Assembly (NCBI GenBank): GCA_001414485.1
Contig: LLEY01000090.1
Coordinates: 124,001-188,000, forward strand
Source: Calycina herbarum
Lineage: Eukaryota > Ascomycota > Leotiomycetes > Helotiales > Pezizellaceae
Reading direction: 5' to 3'
Length of the DNA: 64,000 nt
In this document: positions 57,127 to 64,000 of the stretch, in pieces
How positions within the stretch are numbered: the stretch's first letter is position 1
How the letters are laid out: every line of letters starts with the position of its first letter
The notes under the pieces: model-generated
The model's database searches: none
Seen by the model: only the letters and a program-made list of their open reading frames with translations
What the model was told of the DNA's origin: nothing
Translations under genes and position numbers: made by a program

Positions 57127-58026
57127 ATGTCGACAAACAATTACATCGACGCCTATGACCGACCAGTTAATTGTTACACCGGGTAAGTTTTTTTTTTAAC
57201 GCTAATGCAAGTATGCCTCCTCAGAAGTGGTTTTCTCGAAGGGACTCTAATTCGAAACCAACCTATCCCTATCTGGTCACCGAACATTTCACCAAGGAAT
57301 CATGGATCTCAGCAGCAAGTTGTGAGCACTACGCATATTACAGGACCAAGATATATTGGTGCTTCATCTTCTGTCGCACCGGATGCACCTCACGATATCT
57401 TTGGGACGACAAGTTTTGAAAATCAACACCCCCAGGAACTGGACTTTAATGCACATGTCGGATTTGCCAACCACACGGGCATCGATAACGAATTTGTTGG
57501 GTTTGAGCAAAACTATCCTATCGTCGGCTTCAGTTCCAATGTCGGCCAATATTCCCTGGAACTAGATTTCAATACACCTTTTGGAGTTACCAATCACACT
57601 AGCAATGGCAATGATCTTCTTGTATCTGGGGAAAACTTCAATTCTAACGTCAACCAAGGATCCAACCCTTACGAATCCGTTTTACTTGGAGAGCAGAACG
57701 CTATCGGAGGGCCTCTTTTTGATCCTGCATCTTCTATCACTCGAGATTTTGATATCGAATTTCAGGCCACTCATTCCAACGCTGTCGTAGATCCAGGAGA
57801 CCACCAATACCGGTGCAACCTCTGCCACCGCGCTTTTAAGCGTGATGCTGACCGTATTCGCCATGAGAATAGTGTCCACTCGATGAGGGCTGGGATATAT
57901 CTCTGTCCTATTGTTGGGTGTGCTAAGAGTCAGGGTAGAGGCCTTAGTCGTGCTGACAAGGTGACCGAGCATTTGTGGAGGAAGCATGGGAATTTGGGGT
58001 ATACTAAGCGTACCTCAAGGGTTTAA
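57127..58026 (+). CDS. C2H2 zinc-finger protein
   Basis: Exon 1 (57127-57182, MSTNNYIDAYDRPVNCYTG) joins across a 42-bp intron with a T-run and a CTCCTCAG acceptor to 57225-58026, giving 285 residues. The first 200 residues are Asn/Gly/Ser-rich with no known domain; they contain two similar pieces, LDFNAHVGFANHTGIDNEF and LDFNTPFGVTNHTSNGNDL, a local duplication. Two C2H2 fingers close the protein: YRCNLCHRAFKRDADRIRHENSVH and a variant YLCPIVGCAKSQGRGLSRADKVTEHLWRKHG with a longer spacing. Fungal proteins of this build are often regulators of unknown targets. The gene is divergent from the C2H2-ankyrin gene. A start at 57205 without the first exon is possible but lacks support from the intron signals. 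Confidence 0.75.
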
Positions 58027-58875
58027 AGAAGAGCAGTACCGGAAGTTTTCAAACTTTTGCAGAGGAGTTTCTTAAATGATTGTTGTAGGAAGAGGATATG
58101 ATTCAACATCATTCCTTAAAAGTTGTGTTGGTTTTGGGTTTGGATTTATTAACTGGTTAGTTGTTGCTCTTTATGCGTTTTGGAATTAAATTATTTTCGA
58201 CATCTCCTAGTGTCCCAAAGGAAATCATTTGAAGCAATACATCCCCACTCCCTTCTCCCCAGCCCCTCGCAATAGATAAAATATGTGTAGTGTTATCGTT
58301 AAGCTAAATCGAGGGGCATCCAATTATCATTGATCAGTTACACGTGATTTTGGTTAAACAATCAGAGGAATATTTCAGGAATACGCCGAGGCGACAGGGC
58401 GCGTAGTGTGATAGGCTTGTCGCAATTCCAAGTTTTTAGCAGCGCAAAAGCGGCATCGGCCACGTACGTTTGTTGCCTACAGGCAACAGGCATCGGTCCA
58501 GAAAAGCGGTTTCCCGTATTCACGATCCTGGATTCGAGAACACGTGCGACTTGGCCGATCTGAGGCTTGTCTTGCGGTGGACATAAAAAGCCGGACTTTT
58601 CCGAGAGCAGCTTCTAGAACACTTTCTTGAATTGCGACCGCAAAACAAATCTATAAACTCCAACACCTTGTAGTTAGATACTTTGAGGTATTGCGATCAA
58701 CTTGCACAAGTTATTTTGGGGAGTTGATATAATTGCGTTGAGTTACCAAGGGAGATAGTATATCTAGGCTCGCCAAAAAATCCGGCTTTTTGTGTCCACT
58801 GCGAGCTTGTGTAGGTCTGGAGCAAGCAGAGTTGGCATTTCCCAAAATATGGACAGCTTCACACAGTTTCCTGCC

Positions 58876-58945
58876 ACATACGACCATAGACTGAGGAGAA
58901 TTGGGCAATGTCCTCTACCCACAGTCACATCAGCCTCCTATCGAG
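58876..58945 (+). pseudogene. 5S rRNA-derived fragment, copy 2
   Basis: The first 29 bases (acatacgaccatagactgag then gagaattg) are identical to the copy at 52505. The following text (gtcctctaccc, catcagcctcc) keeps the helix II partner partly. Similarity to 5S ends after about 70 bases. A tRNA B-box-like ggttcaattcc stands downstream at 58975, but no tRNA fold could be drawn. Confidence 0.65.
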
Positions 58946-60220
58946 ACCCAGACCCATAGTCCTGTTGCCGCCTGGGTTCAATTCCCAACAGGGGGCGGAT
59001 TCCCGCATAGGGCGGACACCACTGGTGGCGGATACAGTACCCAACTCAGAGGGCGGATTTCCAACCACGGCGTATTCCCAACCAAGGGCAAATTGTCACT
59101 AGGGCTCATTTTGACAATAGAGCGGACAACCGCCCTTAGGGAATTCTGTTACGATACCACATTTCTACACATTGCTGGTTTTGAGGCCATGTTAAGGAAA
59201 GCGTACTAATGATCACTGCTGTCGACCTAAGGCAGCCCGTGTTCAGGAGTCTTGGTTTCTCGCAAGTAACCATCAACACTCATTTTATGTGCCTTAAAAT
59301 ATATTTTTTTGTTAATAGGAACGGTGATATCTTATAAGTAGGATATCTGTATGCCCGTCGCGCATGCCGGCAGAGAAAGATATTTTCGGTAGATGGATGC
59401 AATAATGAATATTACAAAGTTGTAAGTATATGTGCTTTATACACTTGTAAATTAAATCAAGGAATGAAAAAAAAGAGTCTTTTACTCTTACTTTTCCGAA
59501 GTGCATAATTGTAACAATCGCTATAGCGCAACATTTTTCTTTCCTAGCAACTTTATTCCTACTAACTGTAACGAAACTCTAACTATCTAAACAAAGTTAA
59601 CAGTCTCGATGGTTGGTATGCGTGGAAGAAGTACAAATGCGCTGGGTTGTTCACTTGGGAGTGAACTCGTTACTTGTATCAAAGATGTTAAACAAGGTAT
59701 GATAGATAAACTAAGTTGAGCACGAAGCTCCTATCTAATGACAGACGTGCCAGTCTTATATAGAACCTCCATGTTCCAAAGTATCGCTGTAGTCGCTTGT
59801 CGATAAAGTCGATATATCGTTCCGTCGCCTGGCGAGAGAAGCGACACAGATCACGTGATATTATAACTAAAATAAATCCTTGGATCGCTTTGCTAACCCA
59901 ACCAATTCATATTTGCTATAAGGTTTACTGATGTGCTTGTCTTGTCAGGACGCCGCCTGGACTTCATCCTTCACATGCTGGCACATGATTAGTGACACCA
60001 CTTTCACAAGGGTATTACACGAACTAAATGATTTGTAAACAGATATTGAGGTGGGGAGAGTATTGAGGTGACATCAGTCATGGAGAATTGGTTGATTTGT
60101 AGAGGTAGCCTAGCTAGGTCTATATATAAGAAGTGAATGCTGACAAAAGAGAGTATTACGCTATGGTAGCGCTTTGAACAAGTGATATAAAACGAGTGAT
60201 CATACTAGTGACCATACAGC

Positions 60221-60275
60221 GGATCAAATAGCAGATAAAACAGTAGATGAAGTAGTAAATCAAACAGTAGATCAG
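60221..60275 (+). repeat. Short tandem repeat, units of 10-17 bp
   Basis: Irregular units of the type gatcaaa-agcagata, acagtagatgaagtag, aaatcaaacagtagatca occur in succession just before the 3' end of the NACHT gene. This is a minor simple repeat. Confidence 0.6.
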
Positions 60276-60475
60276 TGTAGAGGTTAAGGAGATAGGAAGT
60301 CAGGTGATATTATGGATCCAGCACAACAACATATTATTTCCCTACTGGCTCCTACGACTTACCTGTCTTCTAATTTTACAAGGAAATTTTTACAAATGAC
60401 AATACCACCTCAGTTTAATGTCATTTTCTCATAGAAAGTCTTCTATATTACTAGTAATTGTTGATTCAATACTTA

Positions 60476-63400
60476 TTAAAGCGCACGTTTGATATCATCA
60501 TAGTACGTTGGATGCTCCTCTTCTTCCAGCAATTGATACATTTGTACATCCAACGGACTCAAACTCTCAGGCTCTTCTTCCGTTTCTTTAGACCAGTCAA
60601 GCGGTCTTTTTGTTGAGAAAAGCTCATTTGTATGGACATCCAGCGTGGAATTCTGGGTATTAGGTTTCCTTGTGATGTTTGATAGCGAATAAGGATCATA
60701 TAATCTTTGCGGTTGTTCTTTCACCATAGTTCCTAGATCGGTCTCCTTCCCATTGCCCACAGCAATGAGAGCATTAGCCTCAATGACAAGCCTTTCATAC
60801 TCTGTTTTTCCTGGCTCAACCTGGCTCTCGTAATGCTTCATAACCTGTTTAGCTTATCAGTAAATTCCCTTGGTAATAAGCAATGAGTTTTATTTACCAT
60901 GAGGGCAGTTTTTGTCTTGATTACACCAGCGATACCTTTCCAATCTGAACCAAAATTTTTCAAAAGCTCAGGGAAGCTACAGAGTTCTGGTATTGTCCAG
61001 TGTTTGGAAATTTGGGTGATTCCCGTCTGTATGTTTTTCCAAGCTTCCAAGTCAACCTTCGCATCGCTCAGATTTCTCCATTTGCTAGTTGCATGCTCAT
61101 AGTCTAACAATGCCTTCTTTGGCGGCAAGATTCTCGACGAGGGGCCTGTAGGGAACTGAGGACTGCCTTGAGAACTGCCTTGAGAACTGAGAAATTCCAA
61201 TTCTAGCTCCTGATGTGATGAGCTCTCGTCACCGATATGCGAGGGGCGACTCATTCGATCTTCTAGGTGCTTAGATTCTTTGTAAAAATGGTCTGTAATT
61301 GAATTGTAGCTTTCTATTTTGAACTCAGGGCTAAGATCGGGCTCATCTAATGATATATCATAGCCGTTACTGATGTGACGATCTGTGGCTTCTCGTAACC
61401 GCCGCCGGAGGACATCAGGATCGTAAGGAATCGTAAGGAAGGCTGGCGCAAATGTATAATCTTCTGGGTCGTTGAACCTTCGCTTCTTTGGTGCTCTCTG
61501 CTTTGAAAGCAATGGCACAGGATCATCCGGTTTGCTGTGGTGGTGCTGAATATGCTTCTGTAGGAGATTGGGCTTGGAAAACCCGGAGCTAGAATAAATG
61601 CATTTCGATTCGGGACAGTAGAATTGTAGTATATGCAAGGCACGATGCTCATCCCGTGCATTTGCCGATATGAATCCATTGGAAGCTCGTGCACACTGGT
61701 AGAAGTCACACACAAATGCTGTTGGCCCGTATGTTTTTCGAAATTCAGAAAGAGAATGGGCGTCTAACTCGCCTGAGCTTACGGCGGCCTCGGAAAGTAA
61801 GAATCCTACAATCTCTTGATAGTGATGAGAGACTTTCGTAAACCATGATGGGTCATTTGTCATCTTCAGTTCGAGGTTTTCTAGAGCTCAATTAGTATTG
61901 ATATTCCAGTTGTCGGAGTAGATAGACGAATACCTTTTTGACTCATTCCTGTCCCATTCTCGTTCAACGCTGAGTGTGTTCGGAACAATAAAATTTTCTG
62001 GATGAATGATCGCAATTCAGGAACCCCAGACATCGCAGAAATTAATTCGAACCTCTTATGCAGCGATAGCGGCAATGTATTTTTAGCAAATTTTGCATTG
62101 TTGTTTTGCAAGAGATTGTACTTTTGGAATTGGAGTGCCCTTTCCAAGGCCACCAAAAGAACCTTGTCGAATGATCCTTTTAGTTTGAAGTATTGAAGTA
62201 GGTGATCTATCCAAAACTCATCTGCGTAATGATGCAAGCCATGATATCCTTGAAGCACTCGCGTCCTCGCATTATTCGGGGTGCAAGTAGGATCGATGAG
62301 GACGAGGCTTGTAGATAAGTATGAAATACAAGAGTACGTGATGTTGCAATGGGCTGTGACCGAACTCAAAAATGGCCCACTCACTTGATTAAGTATATAT
62401 CTTGCGTTATTTTAGCAATTGGAGTCTTTGGGGCTTCTAGGAATGGGGTAGGGTCAGCGTACTCCTTTGCCGAATAGTGTACAAAATCAATAGTATTCCC
62501 TGGACCTTCTTCAATTATCGGTTTGCATAGTTCAAAGATACTAGGGAGCTGCTTCGTAGTTTCATCAAGTACTGCATTGTCTGACGTAAAGACAATCCCG
62601 TCCTGAATCTCGTAATTTTTGAGGGTTCGTCGAGAACAAGCTACCCACTCCAGGATTCGTACCGCCTTTTGGCTGATACTTTGATTGTGAGTCTTTTCAA
62701 TACGACGTAGTATCCGATCGTACCTGAAGGCGTTCAGCAGACTGCTTGAATAGTGAGTCAAGATACTTACGCAGCATCCAGGCCATCCGGCAGCTGTGTG
62801 ACGGCCTCGCGCAACTCACTTATGCTGTCACAGTCTAAGAGTGAGTCTATCACGAGTCGGACCCATAGAAACATCCCTGGTATTCTATTAGTAAACCGAT
62901 ATTCGTGCTATGTGGGGATAACACACCATCAGCTTTTTCTACCACTCTTTGTTGGATCTCTTTAACAATATCGTCTGCAAATTTCTCGCGTAGCCCCGCC
63001 AAAGTTTGAGTTGCATATAATCTGATATCTCTGTCAATTTCATTTTTTTGATCCTTTAAAGCCAGTGTTTTTCTCTTCCGGAGAGTTTTGCTAATGTGAC
63101 CACCCTCTCTGCTCGAGATGAGGATTTTGCAATGTTCCCCACCGAGTTTCATGACCTCTTGCAGGATCTGCTTTTGACATTTGTCTTCGCATTCATCTAG
63201 ACCATCAAGTATGATAATTGTGTTAGAAGAGGCCTTTAACAAATTTAGCAAGAGCTCCTTGAGCTGGGTCATAGAGCACGTCAAACCCCGCGCTGCATAA
63301 TCATCGGATACATAAGACGCAAGGTCTACGTTGGCTCTGATAAGCTGAAGAGCCAACGTTCGAAAGATTGCCCCACAAAGATCACGAATACCGTGATGAC

Positions 63401-64000
63401 TATCGCAGAAATAATACAAGGTAGTGGTTTTCTGGTCTGCCTTGAGCGTTGATATAATATGAGAAACTAGAACACTTTTGCCTAACAGATTATTAGTGGA
63501 GGATCACGTAGAACCAGTGCAACGTACCGGCTCCGGGTATGCCATTAAGCCAGATTAAATTCTCTTTGTGACTGCCCTCAATCCATGCTTTCACCTCCGG
63601 GTTCTTCATTGCCCACTCACAAGTCCGATCTTGGCGTTGACTAGACAAACGATCGACTTCTTCTTCTTGCAAGAGGTCATCTATATCTAGCCAGCCAATT
63701 GCATAGTGAAGCTGCTGTTCTTTTCGTTGTTTCTCCCGACGTTCGATGTCCTCTTCAGATCTAACACGCCAACTTCGAGCTTCTGCAATATCAATGGAGA
63801 CGGCTTCTCTGTCGACGAGTTCTCTATGCCGGGCCAAACTCTCTAGAATTTGGGTAAACCTAGATTCAAAATTCTTCCACAAAGAACCAAAAATGATATA
63901 CCATGCTATTCTAGTGTAAGGTCAAGTCGGACAGGGAGACAAATGGCATACCTGGACGCTTGAAGATTTTGTATGCATATTGATGAAATTCTAAGATATC
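60476..64000 (-). CDS. STAND/NLR protein: NACHT ATPase fused to C2H2 pair and SANT/Myb domain (5' end outside window)
   Basis: Eight exons are visible (64000-63952, 63905-63528, 63481-62927, 62876-62771, 62723-62463, 62379-61934, 61880-60898, 60844-60476), about 1049 residues, with the start beyond the window. The fungal STAND N-terminal domain ends in EFHQYAYKIFKRP, LWKNFESRFTQILESLARHREL. The NACHT domain has Walker A LNGIPGAGKSVL, Walker B TIIILDGLDEC, sensor-like ILISSREGG, then FLWVRLVIDSLL and the winged-helix-like ILEWVACSRRTLKNYEI. Behind a long helical region come two C2H2-like units (FVCDFYQCARASNGF...HRALH and FYCPESKCIYSS...HIQHHH). Near the end lies a SANT/Myb domain: HWTIPELCSFPELLKNFGSDWKGIAGVI, TKTALMVMKHY. 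The joint 62463/62379 uses a GTGAG acceptor and is the weakest; otherwise a one-base shift must be assumed there. All phases fit. The role is probably recognition with a nuclear or DNA-linked readout, by inference. Confidence 0.82.

Larger units (their letters stand above)
58027..60475. other. Intergenic with a 5S relic and simple repeats
   Basis: About 2.4 kb without a gene. It holds a 5S-derived fragment (58876-58945), a GC-rich patch with irregular gggcgga repeats (58978-59130), and tandem cagtaga-type repeats near 60221-60275, in otherwise AT-rich sequence. Confidence 0.5.

Noticed and set aside
58965..59000. A tRNA gene at the ggttcaattcc site
   Set aside because: No D-arm, anticodon arm or acceptor pairing could be drawn around the B-box-like word.
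62385..62470. A one-base frameshift in the edge NLR gene near 62384
   Set aside because: An 83-bp intron (62380-62462, GTACGC donor, GTGAG acceptor) restores the frame and removes text that does not look like the family; kept as an intron with low certainty.

Overview
The window reads as nuclear DNA of a filamentous ascomycete. Most genes carry short introns (about 41-190 bp, many near 50 bp, GT-AG, with CTAAC/CTGAC-like branch sites). Several families are typical of Pezizomycotina: UstYa-like/DUF3328, Clr5-ankyrin, DUF6594, fungal STAND/NACHT proteins, and F-box proteins of the fungal cysteine-rich type. The mixture suggests Leotiomycetes (Helotiales), but that is an inference; no marker here fixes the species. 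All gene models were spliced by hand from reading frames and splice sites.

Region 1 (1-31 kb) is mostly ordinary gene-bearing DNA. It holds a secreted serine carboxypeptidase (3280-5231, -), an orphan UstYa-like membrane protein (6653-7810, -), mitochondrial release factor 1 (8047-9402, -) divergent from a gamma-glutamyltransferase-like hydrolase (9782-11835, +), and a Clr5-ankyrin protein with a late frameshift (12883-16490, -). Then come a retropepsin-like protein (16989-17772, +), a decaying DUF6594 membrane protein (about 18070-18974, -), an aminoglycoside-phosphotransferase-like protein (19145-20038, -), a small conserved protein (21074-21526, +), two small membrane proteins side by side (22199-22857 and 23278-23771, -), and a full-length Unc-104/KIF1-type kinesin-3 (25407-30407, +).

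Region 2 (31-46 kb) alternates genes with AT-rich, repeat-bearing DNA. It contains a small gene destroyed by C-to-T-type stop codons (31761-32824), an F-box-like protein (33671-34807, -), about 2.2 kb of gene-free DNA with inverted-repeat elements and a GAGTA-rich element (34.9-37.0 kb), SDR and Myb-like relics (37.1-37.7 kb), an F-box/cysteine-rich protein (39070-40457, -), a microsomal-type epoxide hydrolase (41323-42679, +) and a seven-knuckle CCHC protein related to CNBP/Gis2/Byr3, built from nine exons including two micro-exons (44747-46019, +).

Region 3 (46-64 kb) is accessory in character. A duplicated leader precedes a heavily broken lipase/NACHT/ankyrin NLR pseudogene (48157-51957, +). 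Next come two 5S-rRNA-derived fragments, a 130-bp tandem/inverted repeat and a MITE-like element. A C2H2-ankyrin gene follows with nearly identical ankyrin units (54862-56638, -), divergent from a C2H2 protein (57127-58026, +). At the edge lies the 3' part of a large STAND gene whose NACHT ATPase is followed by a C2H2 pair and a SANT/Myb domain (60476-beyond 64000, -). Fungal NLRs of this kind are linked to non-self recognition and heterokaryon incompatibility. The concentration of one intact and one dead NLR, fast-evolving repeats and mobile-element remnants makes this third the most interesting part of the window.
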